From Eubacterium sp. (lineage in GTDB: Bacteria > Bacillota > Clostridia > Lachnospirales > Lachnospiraceae): a stretch of DNA of 45,429 nt. Where the stretch lies: the NCBI GenBank assembly GCA_024698585.1, contig JAILRB010000004.1, positions 1 to 45,429 of the forward strand, given 5' to 3'. The translations under genes and the position numbers were made by a program. Below are positions 1 through 7,744 of this stretch, piece by piece. The notes below the pieces were generated by a model that saw only the letters and a list, made by a program, of their open reading frames with translations, was not told where the DNA came from and ran no database searches. The number at the start of each line of letters is the position of its first letter. Positions within the stretch are counted from its first letter, which is position 1.

Positions 1-84
1 CTCAGCAAGAAAAGTGTACCCACCTTCTCCACAAAAATAGGCATCAACAACTTGTTTCTTTAAGTCATAACTATATTTAGCCAT
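1..84 (-). CDS. IS3-family transposase OrfA, N-terminal 28 residues (partial)
   Basis: Only the first 28 codons are inside the window. The translation starts MAKYSYDLKKQVVDAYF and continues with a GEGGYTFLAE segment. This is the beginning of the helix-turn-helix OrfA protein of IS3/IS150-type elements, which binds the element ends and is normally joined to OrfB by frameshifting. The ATG at 84 lies just inside the terminal repeat, with GGGAGG about 10 bases upstream as ribosome site. The gene runs off the left edge, so nothing can be said about its integrity. Confidence 0.75.
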   Translation of the reverse strand, partial: MAKYSYDLKKQVVDAYFCGEGGYTFLAE

Positions 85-141
85 AAAAATACCGACCTCC
101 CATCGTTAGATTTTTAGGTCTAACTTTTGGGGGTCGGTACA
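1..141 (-). mobile_element. End of an IS3-family (IS150-like) insertion sequence
   Basis: The left edge holds one end of an insertion sequence. Read on the minus strand it begins at 141 with TGTACCGACCCCC, a TG-initiated terminal repeat typical of IS3-family elements, followed by a transposase start at 84. The stretch 90-139 folds on itself: ACCGACC (91-97) pairs with GGTCGGT (132-138), and GTTAGA (105-110) pairs with TCTAAC (119-124). The other end lies outside the window, so target duplication and completeness cannot be judged. The element sits only 25 bases beyond the stop of the TPM gene. Confidence 0.75.
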
Positions 142-165
142 TCAGAAAGTGTTTTTTGTAGGTTC

Positions 166-993
166 CTAGAAATGTCCGCCGCTACCGCCATGACTTCTTC
201 CCGAGGAAGAATGATGTGTGGAACTTCCTCCTCCGTTGTTTTTTGGCTTCGCCGTTTTCTTTGTAAACACATATAAAAATTGATCTGTGGACTGCGTAAT
301 ATTCAAGCTATCCTTAATCATATAATCCGCTGCATGATTTTTCGGATGAATGGTATTTAGCTGCCCTTTCATAGTCAGGCAGGCAATTGCCGCTGCAACA
401 GCTCCAATCCCTAAGGCAATCAATATATGGATGAACCCTAAATCTTTTTTAGGAAGATTCCCAACATCATAAGGCTTTCCGCTTTTTGCCTGCTTTACAA
501 AATCATCGCAGGTATTGGCAAAGATCTCAAATGCCTCAGCGTAATCTCCGTCAGACATACTTGGGACAAACTGATCCTTCATATATTCCAGACCTCTGTC
601 CGTCATCGCTGTGATTCCATATCCACAGGTTGAAATCCAATATCCACGATGTGCCATATTAATCACCAAAATGACACCGTCATAATTTTCTCCATAACCA
701 TAACCATTGTAATCATAATAATCATCCGCATAGTTCATCAATGCCTCATCCGTGTCCGGCAAGGTCGGGTCATTCAATGTATGGATGACAATATCAAATT
801 GATTTTCTTTACTTAAACGCATTAACAGTGCTTCAATGTGCTCTTTTTCCGAACTGGACAAAAGATCCGCGTCATCTACCAGTTTCTGTTTGTTTTCCGC
901 TTTTACCGGATTTGAAGAAACATCCGTAGCAAACAGGAAACCAAAGCAAAAAATAGCAAGGATGAAGCACCAGCGCAATAATTTATTTTTCAT
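166..993 (-). CDS. TPM-domain membrane protein (YgcG-like)
   Basis: The ATG at 993 is preferred over one at 1011 because GAGGAAAGG precedes it at a good distance. The product (about 275 residues) has an N-terminal hydrophobic segment (signal peptide or anchor), then a TPM domain of roughly 140 residues (LVDDADLLSSSEKEHIEALL, later YWISTCGYGITAMTDRG and FANTCDDFVKQAKSG). A second membrane helix (IHILIALGIGAVAAAIACL) and a basic cytoplasmic segment follow, ending in a Gly/Ser/His-rich tail (SSSGRSHGGSGGHF). TPM domains occur in photosystem repair and in bacterial envelope proteins, and the tail is typical of the YgcG group. It is the last gene of a unit with a zinc-ribbon protein, an SPFH protein and GtrA. 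Specific function unknown. Confidence 0.8.
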   Translation of the reverse strand: MKNKLLRWCFILAIFCFGFLFATDVSSNPVKAENKQKLVDDADLLSSSEKEHIEALLMRLSKENQFDIVIHTLNDPTLPDTDEALMNYADDYYDYNGYGYGENYDGVILVINMAHRGYWISTCGYGITAMTDRGLEYMKDQFVPSMSDGDYAEAFEIFANTCDDFVKQAKSGKPYDVGNLPKKDLGFIHILIALGIGAVAAAIACLTMKGQLNTIHPKNHAADYMIKDSLNITQSTDQFLYVFTKKTAKPKNNGGGSSTHHSSSGRSHGGSGGHF

Positions 994-1014
994 AGTTTTT
1001 CCTTTCCTCATAAC

Positions 1015-2100
1015 CTATCGCAGAAAAATATACATTACCAAATATGCAAGAATCGCAACTACTACAGTAATTCCCGCAAACCACCGCCAAAAAGCAGCCC
1101 AGTCTACCGGCATTCTTCCCGCTATTTTCCCGGTCTGACCATTCACTGCAAAGGTAAAATTCTCGCCTTTCCATCGCGTATTCAGAATCCACACCGGATA
1201 CAATGCATACTTTGCTTTTCCATTTTCTACCTGAATACTACTATGGGATGTTTCCACAGTACCATATCCATGAACTGTTTCCCGGAAACTATCTTCCGTA
1301 CTTTTCTTCATTCGCTGATTGACCCGCTCGATACACTCATCAGATGTCACATCATATTTATCCGCCAGATATCCTGCCAGATAAGCCGTCTGAAAATCCA
1401 CGGCTTCCGAAAAATAATATGGCTCCAGTGACTCCATCATATCATCCGCCATTTTAGAGGAGCCATCTGCCGGCACATTTTCGAACTGAAGAGTTCCTCC
1501 TCTGATAACAGAGAATACACTAATCTGCGTATAGTTATAATTACTGTCACTCCAGTGTCCCGTCACCTTTGTTGCTTTATACCGAACAGTTCCTTCCGTA
1601 TCAGCATCAAACAACCAGTACGGAACATAAATCCCTCTTATTTCATCAATGTGATTTTCATCTTTAAAATTTCTTGGGAGTAATCGCTTTCCCTTATAAA
1701 AATTTCTTAAAACTTCCTTGGCTTTTTCTTTATCCAGTTTAAACGGAATCACATAATCCGGCTTCAATCCTCCGGTAAACTGTTCCATCATAACAACAGG
1801 ATTGTCACAGTATGGACATTTCGTAGCTGCCGTATTTTCATCTCCTACGATTTCACCGCCACAAGACTCACAAACATACAGTCTCATTCCTGTTGTCTCA
1901 TCTTCTGTCCATTGTCCTCCTGCGGAAGTATCCCAGTGAATATAATCAGGCTTTTCTTCCTGCAATTCCTGGTCATATTGCTGCATTGCCTCCACATCGA
2001 ATTCCGTGTCACAGTATGGACATTTCATTCGTTGTACTTCTGTATTAAATTCAATGGCCCCACCACAACAAGGGCACTTATATTCCAATAATGATGACAT
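1015..2100 (-). CDS. TFIIB-type zinc-ribbon membrane protein
   Basis: From the ATG at 2100 (MSSLLEYKCPCC) the product is about 361 residues. A more distal start at 2148 lacks a good ribosome site. Two zinc ribbons are visible: CPCC...CPYC near the N terminus and CESCGG...CPYC around residue 80. A long central domain follows (RGIYVPYWLFDADTEG, then a YKATKVTGHWSDSN strand-rich part), and one C-terminal membrane helix ends in YLVMYIFLR. This architecture recurs in Firmicutes beside SPFH and TPM genes and is annotated as TFIIB-type zinc-ribbon protein, although there is no sign of a transcription role. The stop lies 21 bases before the TPM start, so the two are probably translated from one message. 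Confidence 0.75.
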   Translation of the reverse strand: MSSLLEYKCPCCGGAIEFNTEVQRMKCPYCDTEFDVEAMQQYDQELQEEKPDYIHWDTSAGGQWTEDETTGMRLYVCESCGGEIVGDENTAATKCPYCDNPVVMMEQFTGGLKPDYVIPFKLDKEKAKEVLRNFYKGKRLLPRNFKDENHIDEIRGIYVPYWLFDADTEGTVRYKATKVTGHWSDSNYNYTQISVFSVIRGGTLQFENVPADGSSKMADDMMESLEPYYFSEAVDFQTAYLAGYLADKYDVTSDECIERVNQRMKKSTEDSFRETVHGYGTVETSHSSIQVENGKAKYALYPVWILNTRWKGENFTFAVNGQTGKIAGRMPVDWAAFWRWFAGITVVVAILAYLVMYIFLR

Positions 2101-2133
2101 CTTTTCACCATCCTTTTCCCTAATAATCATAAA

Positions 2134-2153
2134 GGGGCGTGTGTCCACGCCCC
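2134..2153 (-). terminator. GC-rich hairpin between SPFH and zinc-ribbon genes
   Basis: GGGGCGTG (2134-2141) pairs perfectly with CACGCCCC (2146-2153) around a four-base loop. On the minus strand it follows the SPFH stop at 2167 and is followed by TTTATGATTATT, a poor U-tract. It could be a leaky terminator that lowers expression of the two downstream genes, or a message-stabilising hairpin. The plus-strand side (AATGTTTTT) is no better. Confidence 0.5.
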
Positions 2154-2166
2154 AATGTTTTTCGTC

Positions 2167-3384
2167 TTATACTCTAGGCTTTCCACACTCTGTACAGAAT
2201 TTTCCTGTATTCACTGTTCCACAGGCACAAGTCCACTGTGCCGGTGCCGGCTTTGGTGCACCACATTCAGAACAGAACTTTCCGGTAGCTGTCGCTCCAC
2301 AAGCACATACCCAAGAATCTCCTGCCGGCTGTGCAGGAGCCTGCTGCTGCGGCTGTGTTGCCTGCTGTGCATTCTGCTGCTGTCCCATTGCAAACAATGA
2401 CTGTGCATTATTTCCTCCGGCATTCATTGCCATGCCCATTCCCATAAATCCTGCCATAGCACCACTGGAGTTTTCTGCTGCTGCTTTCATTGCATCAGCC
2501 TGTGCACCAACCAAGGTTGCTCCTGCCATATTTGGATCACGAAGCATTGCATTTCTCTGCGCAAGCTTGATTGCTTCTGCATCTTCTTCCGGAAGTGTAA
2601 TCGGATTCATTGCAATGGAAATCACATCTAAACCTCTTAACTCTCCCCACTTCTGGCTTAATGCTTCATTCATTGCCTCTGCTAATTCTTCTGCATGTCC
2701 AGGAATTTCATTCGGACGCATCTGCAATGTTGATAATTTTGCAAACGCCGGCTGCAATGCACTAATAAATTCTGTCTTTAACTGACTATCGATTTCATCT
2801 CTTCTGTATTCTCCGGAAACATTGCCACATACATTGGTGTAAAACAGCAACGGATCTGTAATCTTATAAGAATATACACCGGAACAACGTACTGCACTGT
2901 CTAAATCCAATCCGATGTTTCTATCCACAATTCGAAATGGAATTGGGTTCGGTGTTCCAAACTTATTATCAATTAATTCTTTTGTATTAAAGTAATAAAC
3001 TCTCTGATCTTTTCCCGGTTCTCCACCGTAAGTAAATCTCTTTCCGACCTGCTTAAAGGTATCAATAATTGATTTCTTTAAAGGTCCTGTAAAAATGCTT
3101 GGTTCCAAGCTGGTGTCATATGTAAATTCACCCGGTTCTGCACAAACTTCCACGATTTTTCCCTGTTCCACGATAATCATACACTGACCATCTGCCACAA
3201 CAATTCCTGAACCGTTTGAAATAACATTGTCTGATCCTTTTGTGTTGGAAGAACGATTTCCAACTCTCTTTTCTCCTTTAACTACGAGAACGTCTTTATC
3301 AATTGCTTCACAATAAAAGAACTCCTTCCACTGATCTGCCAAGGTACCTCCAACAGCACCTAATCCTGCTTTGATTAACCCCAT
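2167..3384 (-). CDS. SPFH-domain protein with two C-terminal zinc ribbons
   Basis: The ATG at 3384 (MGLIKAGLGAVGG) has AGGAG eight bases upstream and is preferred over one at 3432. The product is about 405 residues. It has an SPFH/band-7-like core (MIIVEQGKIVEVCAEPGEFT, FNTKELIDNKFGTPNPIPF, YSYKITDPLLFYTNVCGN), a helical LAQRNAMLRDPNMAGATLVG region, and a Gln/Ala/Pro-rich linker. Two short zinc ribbons of the CACG-TGKFC-ECG type close the protein. This layout matches the YdjI/virion-core-like SPFH family, which forms membrane-associated oligomeric scaffolds. Neighbouring zinc-ribbon and TPM proteins suggest a shared envelope or stress role; that is inference. Confidence 0.85.
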   Translation of the reverse strand: MGLIKAGLGAVGGTLADQWKEFFYCEAIDKDVLVVKGEKRVGNRSSNTKGSDNVISNGSGIVVADGQCMIIVEQGKIVEVCAEPGEFTYDTSLEPSIFTGPLKKSIIDTFKQVGKRFTYGGEPGKDQRVYYFNTKELIDNKFGTPNPIPFRIVDRNIGLDLDSAVRCSGVYSYKITDPLLFYTNVCGNVSGEYRRDEIDSQLKTEFISALQPAFAKLSTLQMRPNEIPGHAEELAEAMNEALSQKWGELRGLDVISIAMNPITLPEEDAEAIKLAQRNAMLRDPNMAGATLVGAQADAMKAAAENSSGAMAGFMGMGMAMNAGGNNAQSLFAMGQQQNAQQATQPQQQAPAQPAGDSWVCACGATATGKFCSECGAPKPAPAQWTCACGTVNTGKFCTECGKPRV

Positions 3385-3440
3385 AATTAAAACTCCTTTC
3401 TTCTTTAAGTTTTCTTTATTTTCTTGCCCCAAAAGTTTTA

Positions 3441-3899
3441 CTATTTATATAATAGTACTTTCCTCGCAATAAAATTCCACAATAATACAATCGCTGCTGC
3501 AATTATTTTTGCAATCATATAATGAATTCCAATCCATTCTAACTGAACATACATTAGCCCTTCAGTAAACAGCAGTCCAAGAATTCCAATTACCCCATAG
3601 GCAACAAACTCTCCCGTTGCATTCGTTTTCTCGGATGCTTCTTGAAAAACCAACTTTTTTGATAGAATAAAATTTACAATCAGCCCAACCACAAAAGCGA
3701 TAGCCACCGCCACATATTCATTCATTCCAAGTTTCACGCCCAATACCATTGCGCCCCAGTCAGCCACAAATGCAAAGCCTCCTACGAACACATAACGAAA
3801 GAGCTGAACCATTCCGTCATTGGTCCGCTCCTGAAATATCACTTTCAAACTTCCTGTCTTTAATCGTCTCAATAATTCGTCCATTTTTTCACCGTCCAT
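3441..3899 (-). CDS. GtrA family membrane protein
   Basis: The product (about 152 residues) has four predicted membrane helices: LFRYVFVGGFAFVADWGAMV, EYVAVAIAFVVGLIVNFILS, FVAYGVIGILGLLFTEGLMY and IAKIIAAAIVLLWNFIARKV. The KLVF motif after helix 2 and the final WNF..RK.LLY are typical of GtrA-like proteins, small putative flippases for polyprenyl-linked sugars in cell-surface polysaccharide synthesis. The start is uncertain: ATG at 3899 has GAGG only four bases away, and an in-frame ATG lies five codons downstream. It is the first gene of the GtrA-SPFH-zinc-ribbon-TPM unit, with a promoter just upstream. Confidence 0.85.
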   Translation of the reverse strand: MDGEKMDELLRRLKTGSLKVIFQERTNDGMVQLFRYVFVGGFAFVADWGAMVLGVKLGMNEYVAVAIAFVVGLIVNFILSKKLVFQEASEKTNATGEFVAYGVIGILGLLFTEGLMYVQLEWIGIHYMIAKIIAAAIVLLWNFIARKVLLYK

Positions 3900-3919
3900 A
3901 AAACCTCATCTAATTACAC

Positions 3920-3948
3920 ATTATAGCATTTTTCGAGGTTGATTGGAA
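3920..3948 (-). promoter_or_regulatory. Extended -10 promoter for the GtrA unit
   Basis: On the minus strand TTCCAA (3943-3948), 17 bases, then TATAAT (3920-3925). The -10 is preceded by TGC, giving an extended TGnTATAAT. It lies about 20 bases upstream of the GtrA start. Confidence 0.5.
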
Positions 3949-4031
3949 CTAGTTTTTTAGTTTCTGCCTTTCTTTGATTAGAAAAAATTCCTGTGCATCG
4001 GCTTATCAATAAAGGCTTTACAAATATAAAA

Positions 4032-4065
4032 ATCCCCCTCAACCCATACTAGAGTTGAGGGGGAT
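4032..4065 (-). terminator. Rho-independent terminator of the feo operon
   Basis: A perfect 12-bp stem (ATCCCCCTCAAC at 4032-4043 with its complement at 4054-4065) and a 10-base loop. On the minus strand it is followed by TTTTTATATTTG. It lies directly after the Cys-rich peptide stop at 4070. Confidence 0.9.
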
Positions 4066-4069
4066 ACTA

Positions 4070-4237
4070 CTATTTATGACATTTTCCACTCATCGGACAT
4101 CCTGCACATCCACTGCTGCAGGAAGACTTTCCTGATTTCTTATCGTGAATCATTTTAAAAAGGATAAAGCCAACGATAAGAATCAAAATAATTGATACTA
4201 TAATGCTTCCCATATTTGCTAAAATCCATGAAATCAT
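4070..4237 (-). CDS. FeoB-associated Cys-rich membrane protein
   Basis: This short gene encodes 55 residues: MISWILANMGSIIVSIILIL, a membrane helix, then HDKKSGKSSC and a Cys-rich tail with CSSGCAGCPMSGKC. The ribosome site GGAGG lies seven bases before the ATG at 4237. Single-helix peptides with a C-terminal cluster of cysteines directly after feoB form the FeoB-associated Cys-rich membrane protein family. They are presumed to aid ferrous iron handling at the transporter, but a mechanism is not established. It is the last gene of the feo operon, 31 bases after feoB, and is followed by a strong terminator. Confidence 0.9.
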   Translation of the reverse strand: MISWILANMGSIIVSIILILIVGFILFKMIHDKKSGKSSCSSGCAGCPMSGKCHK

Positions 4238-4268
4238 AAACTACCTCCGATATCTGTTCAATACCATC

Positions 4269-6701
4269 TTACTTTGTTTTAACTTCAATATCAAGTTTCT
4301 TTGCTTCCTGATACTTCTTAATGAATAACATGTAAATAATAAATGCAATTACCGCAAGAGCAGCTACAAAGCCTACCGGATGAATGTTTCCTGTTACAGC
4401 AGAACCAATCTGGTAAATCACAAGTGCTACTGCGTAAGCTAATACACACTGATAAGTGATTGCGAACGCTGTCCACTTTGCGGAGTTCATTTCTCTTCTG
4501 ATTGCACCAATCGCTGCAAAACATGGAGCGCATAATAAGTTGAATGCGAGGAATGAGTATGCTGCAAGCTTAGACATTTCTACGAAATCAAGTACACCGA
4601 ATACTCCAACAACTTCTTCTTTTGCTACAAGTCCCATGATTGTTGCAATCGTTGCGGTTGCATCACTAAATCCAAGCGGTGCAAAAATCCACTTGATTCC
4701 ATTACCAAGATGACCTAAAATGCTGTCTGCCAGTTCCATATCTGCATTAAATCCGAAGCTTCCATCGGTCCAACCAAATACAGAACCTGCCCAAATGATA
4801 ATGGATGAAATTAAAATAATTGTTCCTGCCTTCTTAATAAAGGACCATCCACGTTCCCACATAGAACGAAGAATGTTTCCAACAGTTGGCATATGATATG
4901 CAGGAAGTTCCATAACGAATGGAGCTGGATCTCCGGCGAACATTTTAGTTTTCTTAAGCATGATACCGGAAATAATGATTGCGCCCATTCCCAAGAAGTA
5001 TGCACTAGGAGCTACCCACCATGCACCACCAAACAATGCTGTTGCAATCATGGCAATAATTGGAAGCTTTGCTCCACAAGGAATGAATGTAGTTGTCATA
5101 ATTGTCATACGGCGGTCACGTTCATTTTCAATGGTTCTAGAAGCCATAACGCCTGGGATACCACATCCGCTACCAATTAACATTGGGATAAATGACTTTC
5201 CTGAAAGACCAAATTTTCTGAAAATTCTATCCATGACGAAAGCAATACGCGCCATATAACCACAGCTTTCCAAGAAAGCAAGGAAGATAAACAATACTAA
5301 CATCTGTGGCACGAAACCGAGAACAGCACCAACACCGCCAACAATTCCATCTACAATTAATCCCTGAAGCCATTCGGCACAATGAATCTTTTCAAGTCCT
5401 GCTGAGACAGCAGTAGCAATACCGGGAACCCATACGCCATAATCTGCCGGGTCCGGAGCACCATCCCATTCACCTTCTTCGTCTAACGGAAGAACAGAAT
5501 CAATGTCATATCCGTTTTCCATTAAATCTTCACCGTATGAGCCATAAGCTTCATCGAAAGCGCCGAAGTCTGCTTCTTCAAAAGCACCCTGTAATTCATC
5601 TGCCCCGACAACCTTGTCGTCCTTTGCAGCCTGATCAATTACAACCTTAACATCATCGATAAATACAGATTCTTCAGCCCACTTTGCTTCTGCATCATCA
5701 TAATCAGATGTTCCAATACCAAATAAGTGCCATCCATCACCATCTGCACCAAACAATCCATCGTTGGTCCAATCAGTTACCCAGGTACCAACGGTTGATA
5801 CAGAAATGTAGTAAACAATAATCATGACAACTGCGAAGATAGGAAGTGCTGCGAATCGATTCGTAACAACCTTGTCAATCTTATCAGAAACAGATAACTG
5901 TCCCTTGTTTTTCTTTTTATAGCATCCCTTTAAAATTGATGCGATGTAAACATATCTTTCGTTAGTGATGATACTCTCTGCATCATCATCCAATTCTCTT
6001 TCTGCTGCCTGAATATCATGTTCAATATGTTCTAAGGTCTTTGCGTCCAGATTCAACTTTTCCATTACCTTATCGTCACGTTCGAACATCTTGATGGCGT
6101 ACCAACGTTGCTGTTCTTCCGGCATGTTATGTACTGCTGCTTCTTCAATATGCGCAATGGCATGTTCCACAACGCCGCTAAAACTATGCTGTGGAATTGT
6201 TTTTGATCCTTGAGCGGCTGCAACTGCCGCATTTGCAGCTTCTTCAATACCGGTTCCCTTTAATGCAGAGATTTCTACAATTTTGCAACCCAACTGAACA
6301 GCCAGCTGTTCCGTATCTAGTTTGTCACCATTCTTTCGAATGATATCCATCATGTTAATTGCGACAACAACAGGAATTCCAAGTTCTGTTAACTGTGTTG
6401 TTAAATAAAGATTTCTTTCCAGATTTGTTCCATCAATAATATTCAGGATAACATCCGGTCTTTCCTCAATCAGATAATTTCTCGCTACAACCTCTTCCAA
6501 TGTGTATGGCGACAGGGAATAAATTCCCGGCAAGTCCGTAACTACCACATCGCTGTGCTTCTTTAATTTACCTTCTTTTTTTTCTACCGTAACACCCGGC
6601 CAGTTCCCTACGAACTGATTTGAACCGGTTAATGCATTAAATAACGTCGTTTTACCACTGTTCGGATTTCCTGCAAGAGCAATCCTAATTTTTCCTTCCA
6701 T
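4269..6701 (-). CDS. feoB: Ferrous iron transporter FeoB
   Basis: FeoB is the GTPase-coupled inner-membrane permease for Fe(II). From the ATG at 6701 (MEGKIRIALAG, with AGAGGAG upstream) it has 810 residues. The G domain shows GNPNSGKT (11-18), DLPG (56-59), NMMD (116-119) and SALKGTG (145-151). The first membrane helix is near 285-304. Permease cores follow with ESCGYMARIAFVMDR, GSGCGIPGVMASRT and FIPCGAKLPI, the cysteine-bearing motifs of the family. Between helix 1 and the next conserved block sits an Asp/Glu-rich insertion of about 105 residues (about 318-423, DNA 5433-5750), longer than in classical FeoB and probably extracytoplasmic. It is translated with two upstream feoA genes. Confidence 0.97.
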   Translation of the reverse strand: MEGKIRIALAGNPNSGKTTLFNALTGSNQFVGNWPGVTVEKKEGKLKKHSDVVVTDLPGIYSLSPYTLEEVVARNYLIEERPDVILNIIDGTNLERNLYLTTQLTELGIPVVVAINMMDIIRKNGDKLDTEQLAVQLGCKIVEISALKGTGIEEAANAAVAAAQGSKTIPQHSFSGVVEHAIAHIEEAAVHNMPEEQQRWYAIKMFERDDKVMEKLNLDAKTLEHIEHDIQAAERELDDDAESIITNERYVYIASILKGCYKKKNKGQLSVSDKIDKVVTNRFAALPIFAVVMIIVYYISVSTVGTWVTDWTNDGLFGADGDGWHLFGIGTSDYDDAEAKWAEESVFIDDVKVVIDQAAKDDKVVGADELQGAFEEADFGAFDEAYGSYGEDLMENGYDIDSVLPLDEEGEWDGAPDPADYGVWVPGIATAVSAGLEKIHCAEWLQGLIVDGIVGGVGAVLGFVPQMLVLFIFLAFLESCGYMARIAFVMDRIFRKFGLSGKSFIPMLIGSGCGIPGVMASRTIENERDRRMTIMTTTFIPCGAKLPIIAMIATALFGGAWWVAPSAYFLGMGAIIISGIMLKKTKMFAGDPAPFVMELPAYHMPTVGNILRSMWERGWSFIKKAGTIILISSIIIWAGSVFGWTDGSFGFNADMELADSILGHLGNGIKWIFAPLGFSDATATIATIMGLVAKEEVVGVFGVLDFVEMSKLAAYSFLAFNLLCAPCFAAIGAIRREMNSAKWTAFAITYQCVLAYAVALVIYQIGSAVTGNIHPVGFVAALAVIAFIIYMLFIKKYQEAKKLDIEVKTK

Positions 6702-6757
6702 AATTTCTCCTCTCTTCACTTTCCTATTCCAACATATTTTTCATTTATCAGTTTTTC

Positions 6758-6979
6758 TTATTCTACTTCAATCATTTCCGCATCAGCTTTTCTGATGGAG
6801 AGTTCATAACCTCTTACAGCTATCTCGATTGGATCACCCAATGGTGCTTCCTTGCGGACATAAACTTCTACACCTTTTGTAATTCCCATGTCCATAATTC
6901 TTCTCTTCACAGCACCATCGCCGTGGAGCTTTACAACCTTTACGGTATCACCGATTTTGGTAGTTCTTAATGTTTTCAT
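6758..6979 (-). CDS. feoA: FeoA family protein (second copy, next to feoB)
   Basis: A small SH3-like FeoA protein of about 73 residues: MKTLRTTKIGDTVKVVKLHG, then KRRIMDMGITKGVEVYVRK and DPIEIAVRGYELSIRKADA, the full FeoA fold. FeoA is a cytoplasmic partner of FeoB in iron(II) uptake. AGGAG lies six bases before the ATG at 6979; an adjacent ATG at 6982 is also possible, and one at 7015 would overlap the preceding stop. It lies 56 bases before feoB. Confidence 0.92.
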   Translation of the reverse strand: MKTLRTTKIGDTVKVVKLHGDGAVKRRIMDMGITKGVEVYVRKEAPLGDPIEIAVRGYELSIRKADAEMIEVE

Positions 6980-7014
6980 CATCTTCTCCTCTTTTCTTAT
7001 TCTTTGAAATCCCA

Positions 7015-7227
7015 TTAAATAAATATCTTATTCGCCATCTCTTCACTGATAGCAACGCGGGATTCTTTCACATTCACAATGATGTTCCCTCCCATCATAG
7101 AAATGACGGAGACTTCTCCACCCGCTACAAACCCTAAATCTTCTAAATGTTTTTTTACCTCAGGACTGCCGCCAACTCGCTTAATAATATTGACCTCCCC
7201 CGGATCTGCTAATCTTAATGGCATCAT
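7015..7227 (-). CDS. feoA: FeoA family protein (first gene of feo operon)
   Basis: A second, divergent FeoA of about 70 residues: MMPLRLADPGEVNIIKRVGG, then KKHLEDLGFVAGGEVSVIS, NIIVNVKESRVAISEEMANK. GGAG lies six bases before the ATG at 7227; longer starts at 7233 and 7266 place the ribosome site too close or lack one. Two tandem FeoA proteins before FeoB are common in clostridia and presumably form a heteromeric cytoplasmic partner. The gene opens the operon. I could not identify a convincing -35/-10 or Fur box upstream. Confidence 0.9.
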   Translation of the reverse strand: MMPLRLADPGEVNIIKRVGGSPEVKKHLEDLGFVAGGEVSVISMMGGNIIVNVKESRVAISEEMANKIFI

Positions 7228-7314
7228 AGACATCTCCTTTTTCTTCTCGTTCGTAAAAACTATCACAAATTAGTTTTTTCTAGTTTTGGATAGCTTTGAC
7301 TAACCATCTGGTCT

Positions 7315-7348
7315 AAGAAACGGGTTAGTTTCTGCTAACCCGTTTCTT
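7315..7348. terminator. Perfect 14-bp hairpin between ligase cluster and feo operon
   Basis: AAGAAACGGGTTAG (7315-7328) pairs with CTAACCCGTTTCTT (7335-7348) around a six-base loop. The A-rich foot and T-rich end fit an intrinsic terminator for the minus-strand ligase unit. The loop-proximal GGTTAG/CTAACC half-sites could also be a repressor operator in the feo leader. Confidence 0.5.
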
Positions 7349-7414
7349 ATTCTATGATATTTTATTTTATTCGTCAAGAGGATTTTTTAAGACACTTATC
7401 CTCAGATTGAAGTG

Positions 7415-7719
7415 TTAATTTTCCTCATGTGCCTTAAACCATTCGATTATTTCATCTATAACTCTTTCGCTCTCAGAAAAATCAGGTCGTAAAACCGGAA
7501 AGGCATGAAGTAATTTAGAATCACCGGCAATTCTGTCATTTCATCGACTATTGGTTCAAAAATGTCCATCAGCAATTCTTTTCCACTTCGATTCAGATAT
7601 TTTATATCTCGATGCTCTCTTAAACCCTCCGAAGAAATATCTACAACATTTTTTAAATCCAGTTTTTTACTTAAATTACGCCTCACTAGTGATAAAATTG
7701 TATTTTCAACCAAACTCAT
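7415..7719 (-). pseudogene. Alpha/beta hydrolase remnant (internal deletion and frameshift)
   Basis: The frame starting at 7719 gives an esterase-like N terminus (IKYLNRSGKELLMDIFEP, then ELPVIL), where a normal enzyme would continue with an oxyanion-hole HGG motif. Instead it breaks off within a few residues. The next frame continues as HAFPVLRPDFSESERVIDEI and ends at 7415 in IIEWFKAHEEN. That is the typical C terminus of the same family, including the presumed catalytic His. The central 150-200 residues with the nucleophile Ser are missing. I read this as one gene with a large internal deletion that shifted the frame, so it is inactive. It lies 25 bases after the first ligase gene and was probably part of that unit. 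Confidence 0.65.
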
Positions 7720-7744
7720 CTAATCACCGCCCTTGTCCATTCAT

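Noticed and set aside
983..1192. Minus-strand 69-codon frame between the TPM and zinc-ribbon genes
   Set aside because: It lies almost wholly within the zinc-ribbon gene in a different frame and has no features of its own.
2006..2785. Long plus-strand open frame (259 codons)
   Set aside because: It is antisense to the SPFH and zinc-ribbon genes, is Cys/Ala/Pro-rich with no domain, and lacks a ribosome site. The real proteins on the other strand have clear domains.
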